From Hyphomicrobiales bacterium (GTDB lineage Bacteria; Pseudomonadota; Alphaproteobacteria; Rhizobiales; Aestuariivirgaceae): 34,551 bases of DNA. The notes beneath the pieces were generated by a model, which was given only the letters and a program-made list of their open reading frames with translations, did not search any database and was not told the origin of the DNA. Positions 1-8,042 of the stretch are shown piece after piece (the first letter of the stretch is position 1; every line of letters begins with the position of its first letter). Location: assembly GCA_027024225.1 (NCBI GenBank), contig JALVSR010000082.1, positions 1-34,551 on the forward strand, written 5' to 3'. The position numbers and the translations under genes are program-made.

Positions 1-1
1 G

Positions 2-334
2 CGTGACGTGCAGGAGGCGCGCGAGAACCTGCGACGACTGCGCGGCAGGACGCATCATCTCGTCAGCGCGCTGGCGCTGGCGCGAAAGGGCGAGGTCATC
101 TGGCGATATCGCGACACGGCGGCCATGACCATGCGCGATTTTTCGGATGATTTCCTGGAACTCTACCTGCACCTTGCCGGCACAGGCGTCTTGTCCTCCG
201 TCGGATGTTACCAGATCGAGGGATTGGGCGTGCACCTGTTCGAGAAAATCGAGGGCGATCATCACACCATCATCGGCATGCCCATGCTGCCCCTGCTGGC
301 GGCTTTGCGCTCACATGGCATAGTGCCGGCCTGA
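2..334 (+). CDS. maf: Maf-family nucleoside triphosphate pyrophosphatase, C-terminal part
   Basis: This is the 3' part of a Maf/YceF-type gene whose 5' end lies outside the window. The family hydrolyses non-canonical or excess nucleoside triphosphates to monophosphates in the cytosol (family knowledge). The reading frame is already open at base 2. It reads QEARENLRRLRGRTHHLVSA, the typical Maf helix, then a strand with GEVIWRYRDTAAMTMRDFSD, and ends with SSVGCYQIEGLGVHLFEKIEGDHHTIIGMPMLPLL, the usual Maf C-terminus with the GCYQIEG and GMP motifs. The GTG at position 8 is internal, not a start. About 110 residues are present of a usual length near 190-200. The N-terminal substrate-binding SxSPRR motif cannot be checked. 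The next gene begins more than 400 bp downstream, so this gene is not obviously co-transcribed with the pilus genes. Confidence 0.88.
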   Translation, partial: RDVQEARENLRRLRGRTHHLVSALALARKGEVIWRYRDTAAMTMRDFSDDFLELYLHLAGTGVLSSVGCYQIEGLGVHLFEKIEGDHHTIIGMPMLPLLAALRSHGIVPA

Positions 335-585
335 GCCTGGCGCCCTCCACATGGCCTTCCATATGGCTTCATTCTGGCCATTTCGACATCTCGTCCTGTA
401 TTTCCGGTGAACAGACCGGCACGATACACACTTCTGATTGTCTCAAGCCCGCATCATTCAACCCTTTGGTTTTTTTGCATGTTAGCGCCCATGAATGCAT
501 TCTTGGGTTGCGCTTTTGAAATCCTCACAACCATTTACTGTTCATTTACCACATGCATAACAAACTACCTCAAATTATTACCACA

Positions 586-623
586 CTGATTCAGAAGCGA
601 ACATTTTTAAGATCTGATTCAGA
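586..623. promoter_or_regulatory. Pair of CTGATTCAGA boxes, candidate operator
   Basis: CTGATTCAGA occurs at 586-595 and again at 614-623. Their start points are 28 bp apart. The second copy extends to TCTGATTCAGA (613-623), an odd-length palindrome around a central T. Paired palindromic boxes upstream of a pilus operon fit binding sites for a dimeric regulator. This is inferred from position and symmetry only. Confidence 0.35.
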
Positions 624-672
624 GATGCGTGAGAGTCTCGGCGCGGGTGGGGAGAGTATGCGAGTACCGCCC

Positions 673-717
673 CTGGTGGAAAGGAAAAATGGCGTTGCAA
701 CCATCCAGTTCCACCAG
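673..717 (+). promoter_or_regulatory. Inverted repeat in the probable pilin 5' leader
   Basis: CTGGTGGAA at 673-681 is exactly complementary to TTCCACCAG at 709-717. The 27 nt loop contains a smaller palindromic GTTGCAAC (694-701) flanked by ATGG and CCAT. If the transcript starts upstream, this folds as a two-tier stem-loop ending about 40 nt before the pilin start codon. It could affect mRNA stability or translation; the sequence does not distinguish these. Confidence 0.35.
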
Positions 718-758
718 TCGTGTGCAACCAAGTGAGTGAAAAAGTGTGGAGTAGAACA

Positions 759-1235
759 ATGAAAAAGACTCTTGCCAAGCTGATGCTGGCCGCCACGGCC
801 GCCAGCATGCTCGGGGCCGCCGCACATGCCGCGACCGCGACCAACACCTTCACGGCGCGCATCGAGATCCAGGCCGCGTGTGAAGTGACCTCGCCGACGG
901 ATCTGGACTTCGGCACGCACGGCCTGTTGAACAGCACCATCACCGCCACGTCCACCTTCGTGGTGAAGTGCACCAACGGCACCAACTACACCATCGCCCT
1001 GACCGGCGCCAACGATTCCGGCGGCGTGAAAAACATGATCAACGGCTCGGAAGACGTGGCCTACCAGACCTACCAGGACAGCTCGCACAGCACTGTCTGG
1101 GATGGCAGCAACACCAAGAGTGGCACCGGCTCGGGCGTGGACCAGACTCACACCGTCTACGGCAAGGTGGATCCGCAGACGAGCCCGGCAGTGGGCACCT
1201 ACACGGATACCGTGACGATCACGGTGAGCTACTGA
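759..1235 (+). CDS. Spore coat U domain pilin subunit (SCPU family)
   Basis: The 158-residue secreted protein is probably the major subunit of an archaic (Csu-like) chaperone/usher pilus. Residues 1-24 form a signal peptide, MKKTL followed by an Ala/Leu-rich stretch ending AHA. The mature part shows the SCPU pattern: an early Cys in AACEV, then DFGTHG, a second Cys in FVVKCTNGTNYTIAL, then VYGKVDPQTSPAVGTYTDTVTITVSY at the C-terminus. The two Cys residues would form the usual disulfide. The ATG at 759 is preceded by GTGGAG and places the signal peptide correctly, whereas the upstream in-frame start at 720 would spoil it. Chaperone and usher genes follow directly. Only one SCPU gene is seen, and no two-domain tip adhesin is present. 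Confidence 0.9.
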   Translation: MKKTLAKLMLAATAASMLGAAAHAATATNTFTARIEIQAACEVTSPTDLDFGTHGLLNSTITATSTFVVKCTNGTNYTIALTGANDSGGVKNMINGSEDVAYQTYQDSSHSTVWDGSNTKSGTGSGVDQTHTVYGKVDPQTSPAVGTYTDTVTITVSY

Positions 1236-1281
1236 GGCGTATCGCCAAAAAGGCATGAAACGAGATCTGGGGGGATGGGTC

Positions 1282-2004
1282 ATGTGGACTCTTGTGAACA
1301 GGGCGAAGTGGCTGCCCGCCGCCGCGGCCACCTGCATGTTGGGCATTGGTGGCGCACATGCGGCGGGCCTGCAGGTCAAGCCGGTGGGGATCGAACTGCA
1401 GGAGCCGGCAAGAGCCGCCAAGCTGACGCTCACCAACAAGAGCCGCAAACCCATCACCGCCCAGGTCCGCATTTACCGCTGGAAACAACAAAACGGCAGG
1501 GACGTGCTGGAACGCACCCGCATGGTGGTGGCCAGCCCGCCCCTGCTGAAGATGCGCCCTGGCGGTCAGTACATCGTGCGCGTGGTGCGATTGTCCAAGG
1601 CGCCGGTGCGGGGCGAGGAGAGCTATCGGCTGCTGGTGGACGAGGTGCCGGAGCGCAAGCGGAAGAAGTCCGGGGTGATTTTCGCCCTGCGCTATTCCAT
1701 TCCCGTGTTCTTCGTCCAGCCCGGCGCAGCTCCGCCGAAAGTGACGTGGAGGGCCAGCATGCGCAAGGGCAGGCTGGTGCTGGTGGCGCACAACGCCGGT
1801 GAGCTTCACCAGAAGGTGTCGAAGCTGCGTGTGGTGCTGCCCGGCGGCAAGGCGAAAACCCTGTTTCCGGGGCTTGCCGGCTACGTGCTGGGCAAGTCCA
1901 CGCGGCGCTGGCAGACGCCGCTGAAGGTGCGCAAGGGCACGACCATCACCATCAAGGGACAAGGCATCAATGGCCCGTTCGTGGCAAAAGCCCGGGTCCG
2001 CTGA
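1282..2004 (+). CDS. Periplasmic pilus chaperone (PapD/FimC superfamily)
   Basis: This chaperone captures pilin subunits in the periplasm and delivers them to the usher by donor-strand complementation. From the ATG at 1282 the protein is 240 residues long, with a signal peptide ending GGAHA. The first immunoglobulin-like domain has LKVKPVGIEL-type strands (seen as LQVKPVGIELQEPARAAKLTLTNK), then RKPITAQVRIYRW, and the G1-type region LLKMRPGGQYIVRVVRL. A hydrophobic FALRYSIPVFFVQPG stretch starts the second domain. I chose 1282 because GGGGGA lies 7 bp upstream. An in-frame ATG at 1255 has only a weak AAAAAGG and would add nine residues before the signal peptide. The gene starts 46 bp after the pilin and overlaps the usher by 35 bp, so it is clearly in one operon. 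Confidence 0.88.
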   Translation: MWTLVNRAKWLPAAAATCMLGIGGAHAAGLQVKPVGIELQEPARAAKLTLTNKSRKPITAQVRIYRWKQQNGRDVLERTRMVVASPPLLKMRPGGQYIVRVVRLSKAPVRGEESYRLLVDEVPERKRKKSGVIFALRYSIPVFFVQPGAAPPKVTWRASMRKGRLVLVAHNAGELHQKVSKLRVVLPGGKAKTLFPGLAGYVLGKSTRRWQTPLKVRKGTTITIKGQGINGPFVAKARVR

Positions 2005-4729
2005 AACCCTTTTTCGCCTTGTCTCACATGACGGGAACAAGAGACGCTGGCTCCGAAAAACGGAGCTGGCGCACTGGGCGTTGGCTCTTGTGCTGTCGTG
2101 CGTTCCGGCCTGGGCCGGCTCCGTGGCGGAGGCCACGACCGAGAGAACCGCTCCCGCAACCGGCATCGCCCTGCCGGCCTTGAAAACCTACAATTTCTCG
2201 CCGGCGCGGCAAATGCTCCAGGCCCGCGATCATGCCGCCTCGGGCTCGGGCCGGGCCGATGCGGAAAGCGGCAGCGTGGAAGTGGTGAAACAACCCGCAC
2301 CGCAAGGCGAACAGGCCGCCATGCCCGGTCCGGCCGATGAAACCATCAGGGTGGAGGACGAAAAGGATGCCGCCGCCCTGACACCGGGGCCACCCCTGGA
2401 CCCGGCGCTGGAGATGCAGACGGGCATTCCGCTCTACCTGGAGGTCTATATCAATGGCCATCCCACCAACCTTATCGCGGAATTCGTGCAGTTGCCGGGC
2501 AATGGCTTCGCGGCCCGCGCAAAGGAACTCGATGATCTGGGGTTCCTTCTGCCGGAGGGCAAGGCGGATGATGAGCTGATACGTCTCTCCGAGCTGGGGG
2601 CCACGGCCAGGTATGACGAAGCCGAGCAGCGTCTGTACATCACGGTGGATACGCAAAGGCTGAAGAAAAAGGTCATCGACCTGGCCGGAACGAACCGGCA
2701 AAAGCCCGAACTCACTCCCAGCGGCACCGGATTCGTGCTGAACTATGGTCTTTATGCTTCCGGGCGCTCGGAAAAGACGTTCACCCGCACCGCATTCGAG
2801 GGGATCTCGGCCAACCTGGAGGGGTGGGTCTATTCCCCTCACGGCACGGTGTTCTCCTCCGGCCTGCTGAAACTGGAAAATACCAGCGGCACCGGCAAGA
2901 CCAGGCTGCGCGGCCGCGCCATCCGGCTGGACACCTACTGGACCTACGCGGATCTAAAGAGCGCGACCACCTGGCTGGTGGGCGACATCATCACCTCCGG
3001 CCCGGCCTGGGCGCGGCCGGTGCGCCTGGGCGGCGTGAAGGTCAGCCGCAGTTTCCGCCTGCGTCCGGATATCATCACCGTTCCCCTGCCCTCCCTTTCC
3101 GGCACGGCGGCGGTGCCCACCACCATCGATGTCTACGTGAACAATCTGAAGGTGCATTCCGGCATGGTGGAGCCGGGCCCCTTCGAGATCCACAATATCC
3201 CGGCCATTTCGCAAGGTGGCGTGGCACGCCTGGTGATGCGCGACGCCTCGGGACGCGAAATCGTGCGCGAGCAGAGCTTCTTCGTTTCTCCCAGGCTCCT
3301 GCGCGAAGACCTGATGGAATTCTCGATTGCTGCGGGCATTCCGCGCAACAGCTATGGCGACGCCTCCTTCGATTACGCCTGGAAACATCCCGGGCTGGCC
3401 GGCAGCATGCGCTATGGCCTGAGCAACACGCTCACGCTGGAGGCGCATGGAGAGGCCGCCCGCAATCTCGTCATGGCCGGTGGCGGTGTCAATTTCACGC
3501 TATTCAACCAGGCGGTCATCTCTCTTGCCGGGGCCGTGTCTCACAGCAAGGAGGGCATGGGATATCTCACGCACGCGGTGCTGGAAACGGGATTCGCCGG
3601 CTTTCAGCTGAATGCCTCCAGCTTGCGCACCTGGGGAGACTTCGTCGATCTGGCCGGGGTGGATGCCTCGCGCATCGCTCCCGACGCGGCAACAGCCATC
3701 TCCAGCATGACCACCTATCCGAAGGCGGTGGAGAGCGTTTCCATCGGCTACACCCTCTCCGACCTGCACGCCTCGGTCGTGACCAGCCTGGTGCATGCCG
3801 ACCCGCGCGACGGAAAGAGAACCCTGACCCTCAACCTCAGCTATCAACAGGGCCTGTGGGGCAAGGCGAGCCTGTATGTGACCGGCATCGTCGATGTGCA
3901 AGACCCGGGCAAACCGAGTGTCTTTGCCGGCTTCCACATGCCCCTTGGCGGAGACAGGTCGCTGAATACCGGAGGCAGTTACGACGCCAAGGGACGGTAT
4001 CGTGCCGAGATGAGCATCTACAAACCCTTGCAAATGAAGGACAATGCAGTGGGATGGCAGGCGCGCGTGACCTATGGCGACCTGAAGTCGCTTTCCGCTT
4101 CGCTGGCCTGGCGCGCGCCGGTCATGACCATACGCGGCAATGTGATGCAACTCGGCAAGGGAACAACGGGACACCTGTCCATCGACGGCGCCCTGGTGGT
4201 GGCGGACAGGGCCGTGTTCGCCGCCAACCGCATCATGGATGCCTTCGCCGTGGTGAATGCCGGGGCGCCAGGCGTGCGCGTGCGTTACGAGAACCGCGAG
4301 GTGGGCAAGACGCGCGGTGACGGACGGTTGCTGGTGACGCAGCTGCGTTCGCTGGAGCGCAACAAGATTTCCATCGATCCGGAAACCCTGCCGGTGGATG
4401 CCATCGTGGAAGATGACAAGACCTACGTGGTGCCGGGCGTGCGCGCGGGCGTGGTGGTGAATTTCAAGACCAGGCGCACCACGGATGCCGCGCTGGTCAT
4501 CCTGCACGACGCCAACGGCAAGCCGCTGCCGCCGGGCACGGAGGTGCGGCTGGAAGGCGTGGAAGAGGTCTTCATGGTGGGTTACGATGGCGAAACCTAT
4601 CTGGAAGGCCTGAAAAAATCCAACCGCATCATCGCGGCAACGGACAAGGGCGAATGCCAGGTCAGCTTCAGCTTCAGCCCGGGCAAGGAGGTGCAGCCCG
4701 TCATCGGGCCGCTCACCTGCACGCCATGA
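1970..4729 (+). CDS. Outer-membrane pilus usher (FimD/PapC family)
   Basis: The usher forms the outer-membrane pore that assembles and secretes the pilus. It is 919 residues long. A hydrophobic signal segment (LAHWALALVLSC, ending AWAG) begins near residue 33. A low-complexity Ala/Glu/Pro linker of about 100 residues precedes the N-terminal usher domain (YLEVYINGHPTNLIAEF). The FPKG-like plug and barrel region includes TYWTYADLKSATTWLVGD and SRSFRLRPDIITVPLPSLSG. The C-terminus carries YVVPGVRAGVVVNF and a terminal Cys in GPLTCTP. The start at 1970 has AAGG just upstream and overlaps the chaperone end. No other ATG, GTG or TTG precedes the signal peptide in frame, so a cytosolic tail of roughly 30 residues before the hydrophobic core is unusual. 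Csu-type ushers are usually shorter; the extra length sits mainly in the N-terminal linker. Confidence 0.9.
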   Translation: MARSWQKPGSAETLFRLVSHDGNKRRWLRKTELAHWALALVLSCVPAWAGSVAEATTERTAPATGIALPALKTYNFSPARQMLQARDHAASGSGRADAESGSVEVVKQPAPQGEQAAMPGPADETIRVEDEKDAAALTPGPPLDPALEMQTGIPLYLEVYINGHPTNLIAEFVQLPGNGFAARAKELDDLGFLLPEGKADDELIRLSELGATARYDEAEQRLYITVDTQRLKKKVIDLAGTNRQKPELTPSGTGFVLNYGLYASGRSEKTFTRTAFEGISANLEGWVYSPHGTVFSSGLLKLENTSGTGKTRLRGRAIRLDTYWTYADLKSATTWLVGDIITSGPAWARPVRLGGVKVSRSFRLRPDIITVPLPSLSGTAAVPTTIDVYVNNLKVHSGMVEPGPFEIHNIPAISQGGVARLVMRDASGREIVREQSFFVSPRLLREDLMEFSIAAGIPRNSYGDASFDYAWKHPGLAGSMRYGLSNTLTLEAHGEAARNLVMAGGGVNFTLFNQAVISLAGAVSHSKEGMGYLTHAVLETGFAGFQLNASSLRTWGDFVDLAGVDASRIAPDAATAISSMTTYPKAVESVSIGYTLSDLHASVVTSLVHADPRDGKRTLTLNLSYQQGLWGKASLYVTGIVDVQDPGKPSVFAGFHMPLGGDRSLNTGGSYDAKGRYRAEMSIYKPLQMKDNAVGWQARVTYGDLKSLSASLAWRAPVMTIRGNVMQLGKGTTGHLSIDGALVVADRAVFAANRIMDAFAVVNAGAPGVRVRYENREVGKTRGDGRLLVTQLRSLERNKISIDPETLPVDAIVEDDKTYVVPGVRAGVVVNFKTRRTTDAALVILHDANGKPLPPGTEVRLEGVEEVFMVGYDGETYLEGLKKSNRIIAATDKGECQVSFSFSPGKEVQPVIGPLTCTP

Positions 4730-4848
4730 AATTGGTTCCGCCTTGCCATCGCCGATTTACCGGCACATAAGGTTTCGCTGGCAAGATGCGCACGATCGAT
4801 ACGGGAACATGACCCGTAGCGCCACGTTTTCTATTCGGATACGACAGC

Positions 4849-5655
4849 ATGGACTTGTTGCAGATCATCGCGCTGGCCGTGGTGCAGGGCATCACGGAAT
4901 TCCTGCCCATCTCGTCCTCGGGCCACCTGATCCTGGTGCCGTTGCTCACCGGCTGGAAGGATCAGGGGCTGATCGTGGACGTGATGGTGCACATGGGGTC
5001 GTTCCTGGCGGTGGTGGTGTATTTCTGGCGCGACGTGCTGGCCATGGCCGGGGGCGTGCTCGACATGGTGCGCGGGCGCATGACGCCGGCGGGACGACTG
5101 GCGTTGATGCTGCTGGTGGGCACCATTCCGGCGGTGGCCTTCGGGCTGTTCATGAAACACTCCGGCCTGCAATACGCCATCCGCGGCGCGTTGATCGTCA
5201 TCATCAACGCGGTGCTGTTCGGCGTGGTGATGCTGCTGGCCGACAAATACGGCCCCAATCGGCGCCGGGCGGAAGATCTGAGCGTGGGGCAAGCCTTCTT
5301 CATCGGCATGGCGCAGGCGGTGGCCATCGTGCCCGGTGTATCGCGCAGCGGCATTACCATGTCGGCGGGACGGGCGCACGGACTGATGCGGGAGGAGGCG
5401 GCGCGCTTTTCCTTTCTGCTGGGCATTCCGGCCATTGCGGGGGCGGGCATGCTGGTGCTGGGCGAAGCCCTGAACAACGGCGTGCGCATCTCGTCCGATG
5501 CCATACTGGCAGGCGCGTTGACATTCTTTGTGGCATTGGCCGCCATCGCCTTCCTGATGAACATCATCAAACGCGTGGGGCTGTTTCCCTTCGTCATCTA
5601 CCGCTTCGCGCTGGCGGCGGTGCTGGCGGGGCTGATGCTGACGGGGCGCATCTGA
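4849..5655 (+). CDS. uppP: Undecaprenyl-diphosphatase
   Basis: UppP (BacA) dephosphorylates undecaprenyl diphosphate at the inner membrane, recycling the lipid carrier for peptidoglycan and surface polysaccharides. The protein has 268 residues, the normal family length, and is strongly hydrophobic with about eight membrane segments. The signature EFLPISSSGHL (Glu17, Ser22-24, His26) and the second motif PGVSRSG (Arg166) are both intact. The ATG at 4849 starts the conserved MDLLQIIALAVVQGITE. A six-base-pair stem, TACGGG/CCCGTA, lies at 4800-4818 in the leader. The gene stands 119 bp after the usher and is probably unrelated to it. The composite palindrome unit 1 follows 45 bp after its stop. 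Confidence 0.95.
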   Translation: MDLLQIIALAVVQGITEFLPISSSGHLILVPLLTGWKDQGLIVDVMVHMGSFLAVVVYFWRDVLAMAGGVLDMVRGRMTPAGRLALMLLVGTIPAVAFGLFMKHSGLQYAIRGALIVIINAVLFGVVMLLADKYGPNRRRAEDLSVGQAFFIGMAQAVAIVPGVSRSGITMSAGRAHGLMREEAARFSFLLGIPAIAGAGMLVLGEALNNGVRISSDAILAGALTFFVALAAIAFLMNIIKRVGLFPFVIYRFALAAVLAGLMLTGRI

Positions 5656-5700
5656 GCGCTCGCTCTCGTTTCCGTTCATCTCAACATGAGCGGCGGATGC

Positions 5701-5784
5701 TCCGCCCTGTCGATGGCGTCAAGGGGCATGCCCGCCTCCGGCGGCGGGCCTCAGGCCCGCCCTTGACGCCATCGACAGGGCGGA
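5701..5784 (-). repeat. Composite palindrome unit 1, A element
   Basis: The arms at 5701-5725 and 5760-5784 are perfectly complementary over 25 bp. The arm runs from TCCGCCCTG to GTCAAGGG. On the minus strand the 34 nt interior folds as GGCGGGCC-tga-GGCCCGCC followed by CCGCC-gga-GGCGG, then CATGCCCC. The core matches copies 2, 3 and 4, while the outer arm does not. This copy is in minus orientation judged by its core. Confidence 0.85.
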
Positions 5785-5800
5785 ACACAATCGAACTTGC

Positions 5801-5861
5801 CCTCCCCCACCGGGAAGAAAAAGTGCCCGTTGTGTGCACTTTTTCTTCCCGGTGGGGGAGG
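5801..5861 (-). repeat. Composite palindrome unit 1, B element
   Basis: A perfect 26 bp stem pairs 5801-5826 with 5836-5861 around a 9 nt loop. The inner half of the arm reads AAGAAAAAGTGC, shared with the B elements of units 2 and 3. The outer half is C-rich and specific to this copy. The flanks TCGAAC (5791-5796) and GTTCGA (5861-5866) extend the pairing beyond a small bulge. It ends about 40 nt before the next gene and lacks a T run, so it is not a standard terminator. Confidence 0.85.
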
Positions 5862-5903
5862 TTCGATAAAATCCTTCATTCCTTTTCCACGACGGTCTCG
5901 CGC

Positions 5904-8042
5904 ATGACCTTCCAGCTGCCGGACAGATCGGCCATCACCACGCCACTGGCATCGCTGGAGCTGGTGGTGCTGGACACCGAAACCACCGGCCTTGACGTGG
6001 CGCGCGACCGCATCATTGAACTGGCAAGCGTGCGCGTGCGGGCGGGTGAAGTGCTGGAAGAGGAGACCTTTTCCACCTTCGTCAATCCGGGCCTGCCCAT
6101 TTCCAGGGCCTCCACCGGCGTGCATGGCATCACCGACGCCGACGTGGCCGAGGCCCCCTCCTTCGCCGAGGCCGTGCACGAGTTCGCCGAGTGGGCCGGT
6201 CCGCATGTCATTGGCGGTTACATGGTGGGGTTCGATCTCGCCATCATGCGGGCGGAGCATCACCGCCATGGCCTGCGCTGGCAGATGCCGCTGGCGCTGG
6301 ATGTGCAGGCGCTGGCGCAGCTGGTGGCTCCGCGCCTGCCGGACTTCTCGCTGGAAACCATCGCCGCCTGGCTGGAAATCGATATAGGAACGCGCCATCG
6401 GGCGCTGGCCGATGCACTCACGGCCGCGCATATTTTCGTGCGGCTGCTGCCCCTGTTGCGCGAGCGCAACATTCGCACCCTGGCCGAGGCCCTGCGCGCG
6501 GTGGAGGAACTCCAGTCGCGCCGGGGCGCGGCGGCGGCGGGGCTGCCCGCGGCCTGGGAGCTGGAAAAACCGCAATGGCGGCCGGCGAAGCGGGTGGACA
6601 GCTATCCCTTTCGTCACCGCGTGCACGAAGTCATGCGGCGCGAAATCGCCACCATCGGCTCGCACGCCGGCGTGGAAGAAGCCCTGCAGACCATGCTGAG
6701 GAAGCAGGTGAGCTCGCTGTTCGTGCCGCCGGAAGAGGAAGGGGGCGAATGGGGCATCATCACCGAGCGCGACGTGCTGCGCGCCATCGCGGCGAACGGC
6801 CCCAGCGTGCTGCGCCACCAGGTGGGGCAATATGCCAGCTTTCCGCTCATCGCGGTGGCGGAAAACGAGTTCATCTACCGCGTGCTGGCGCGCATGGCGG
6901 AGCTCAACATCCGCCACATGGCCGTGCGCAGCCGGGTGAACGACGCAATCATCGGCGCGCTGACACAGGGCGACCTGCTGCGCTACCGGGCCAGCGAGGC
7001 GGTGGTGTTCACCGAGCGCATCAACAAGGCGCAGTCGGCCGAAGAACTGGCCGAGCTGTGGCCCATGCTGCTGGACGTGGTGCGCGCCATGCACGCGGAC
7101 AATGCTCCGGCCAATGACATCGCCGCAGTGATCGCGCGGGAGCTGCGGGCGCTGACGGCGCGGGCGTGCGAGCTGGCGCTGGCGCAAATGGAGGAGAACG
7201 GGCGGGGCAGGGCGCCGGTTGAGCATGGCATGCTGGTGCTGGGCTCCGCCGGGCGCGGCGAAAGCCTGTTGGCGATGGATCAGGACAACGCCATCATTTA
7301 TGCCGACGTGCCGCGGCAGGGGGCGGCAAAGGTGGATGCCTGGTTCGCCGACTATGGCGCGCGGGTGAACGAAATCCTGAACGACGCCGGGGTGCCGCTG
7401 TGTCAGGGGGGCGTGATGGCGCGCGAGGCGAAATGGCGCAAAAGCCGAACGCAATGGCTGAAGACGGTGGACAAGTGGCTTTCCACCGCCGAGCCGGAAG
7501 ACCTGTTGCACGTGGATATCTTCTTTGACCTGCGCCGGGCGTATGGCGACCGCGAATTGGTGCGGGACTTTCGGCGGGAGTGCCTGGAAAAGGCCAAGAG
7601 GGCGCGCACGTTGTTGAAATTCCTGAGCCTGCAGGCGGCGGACTTCGAATCGCCGCTTGGCTGGTTTGGACGCCTGCGAACCGATCACGAAGGTCGGGTG
7701 GACCTGAAAAAGGGTGGGCTGATGCCCATTCACTCCGCCGCGCGGGTGCTGGCCTTGCGGCTGGGCAGCGTGAAGCGGGCGACCCCGGCGCGGCTACGCG
7801 CCGCCGCGAGGGCCGGCATATGCCCCAAGCCGCAGGCGGAAAACCTGATACAGGCCCACCGGATCCTGCTGGGCACCGTGCTGGCGCAACAGTTGCGCGA
7901 CATCGAGCGGGGCCTGAAACCGTCGAACAGGGTGACCGTTTCGGAACTCGGTGCCTATGAACGCGACGAATTGCGCTGGGCCCTGGAGCAGGTGCGCTCC
8001 ATCCCTTCGCTGCTGGGTGTGCCGGAATTGAGGATGACTTGA
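5904..8042 (+). CDS. DnaQ-like exonuclease fused to CBS pair and DUF294 nucleotidyltransferase domains
   Basis: This is a 712-residue multidomain cytosolic protein. Residues about 18-190 are a DEDDh 3'-5' exonuclease: LDTETTGL gives Asp24 and Glu26, GFDLAIM supplies the second Asp, and HRALADA gives the His and final Asp. Residues about 235-365 form two CBS repeats (VSSLFVPPEEEGGEWGIITERDVLRAI, then IRHMAVRSRVNDAIIGALTQGDLLRY), which usually bind adenine nucleotides. Residues about 370-560 carry the DUF294 nucleotidyltransferase motif LGSAGRGESLLAMDQDNAIIYAD, related to the GlnD uridylyltransferase fold, followed by a helical DUF294 C-terminal domain. The ATG at 5904 directly precedes the exonuclease fold. 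The frame is open further upstream, but only through uppP. The cellular substrate is not known to me; nucleotide-sensing regulation through CBS is an inference. Confidence 0.87.
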   Translation: MTFQLPDRSAITTPLASLELVVLDTETTGLDVARDRIIELASVRVRAGEVLEEETFSTFVNPGLPISRASTGVHGITDADVAEAPSFAEAVHEFAEWAGPHVIGGYMVGFDLAIMRAEHHRHGLRWQMPLALDVQALAQLVAPRLPDFSLETIAAWLEIDIGTRHRALADALTAAHIFVRLLPLLRERNIRTLAEALRAVEELQSRRGAAAAGLPAAWELEKPQWRPAKRVDSYPFRHRVHEVMRREIATIGSHAGVEEALQTMLRKQVSSLFVPPEEEGGEWGIITERDVLRAIAANGPSVLRHQVGQYASFPLIAVAENEFIYRVLARMAELNIRHMAVRSRVNDAIIGALTQGDLLRYRASEAVVFTERINKAQSAEELAELWPMLLDVVRAMHADNAPANDIAAVIARELRALTARACELALAQMEENGRGRAPVEHGMLVLGSAGRGESLLAMDQDNAIIYADVPRQGAAKVDAWFADYGARVNEILNDAGVPLCQGGVMAREAKWRKSRTQWLKTVDKWLSTAEPEDLLHVDIFFDLRRAYGDRELVRDFRRECLEKAKRARTLLKFLSLQAADFESPLGWFGRLRTDHEGRVDLKKGGLMPIHSAARVLALRLGSVKRATPARLRAAARAGICPKPQAENLIQAHRILLGTVLAQQLRDIERGLKPSNRVTVSELGAYERDELRWALEQVRSIPSLLGVPELRMT

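Larger units (their letters stand above)
335..758. other. Gene-free leader region upstream of the pilus locus
   Basis: No credible gene is visible here. The middle (about 470-615) is clearly more AT-rich than its surroundings and is the likely promoter area for the pilin gene. Two copies of CTGATTCAGA and a long inverted repeat, listed separately, lie between this AT-rich part and the pilin start. I see no standard -35/-10 pair that I would trust. Confidence 0.5.

Noticed and set aside
624-758. Cyclic di-GMP riboswitch in the pilin leader
   Set aside because: The GC-rich leader hairpin lacks the conserved core sequences and the two-helix layout of the known classes.
5701-5861. Unit 1 as an ordinary intrinsic terminator of uppP
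   Set aside because: Neither hairpin is followed by a T tract, the stems are unusually long and perfect, and the same core recurs at three other sites, two of them inside an operon.
4743-5903. Upstream in-frame extension of the exonuclease-fusion protein
   Set aside because: It runs through uppP in another frame and through unit 1. The translation is low-complexity Gly/Arg/His, and the exonuclease fold starts right after ATG 5904.
5751-7733. Long minus-strand open frame (660 codons) opposite the exonuclease-fusion gene
   Set aside because: It mirrors a strongly recognisable plus-strand gene. Its product is rich in His, Arg, Gln and Pro with no motif, typical of antisense frames in GC-rich DNA.
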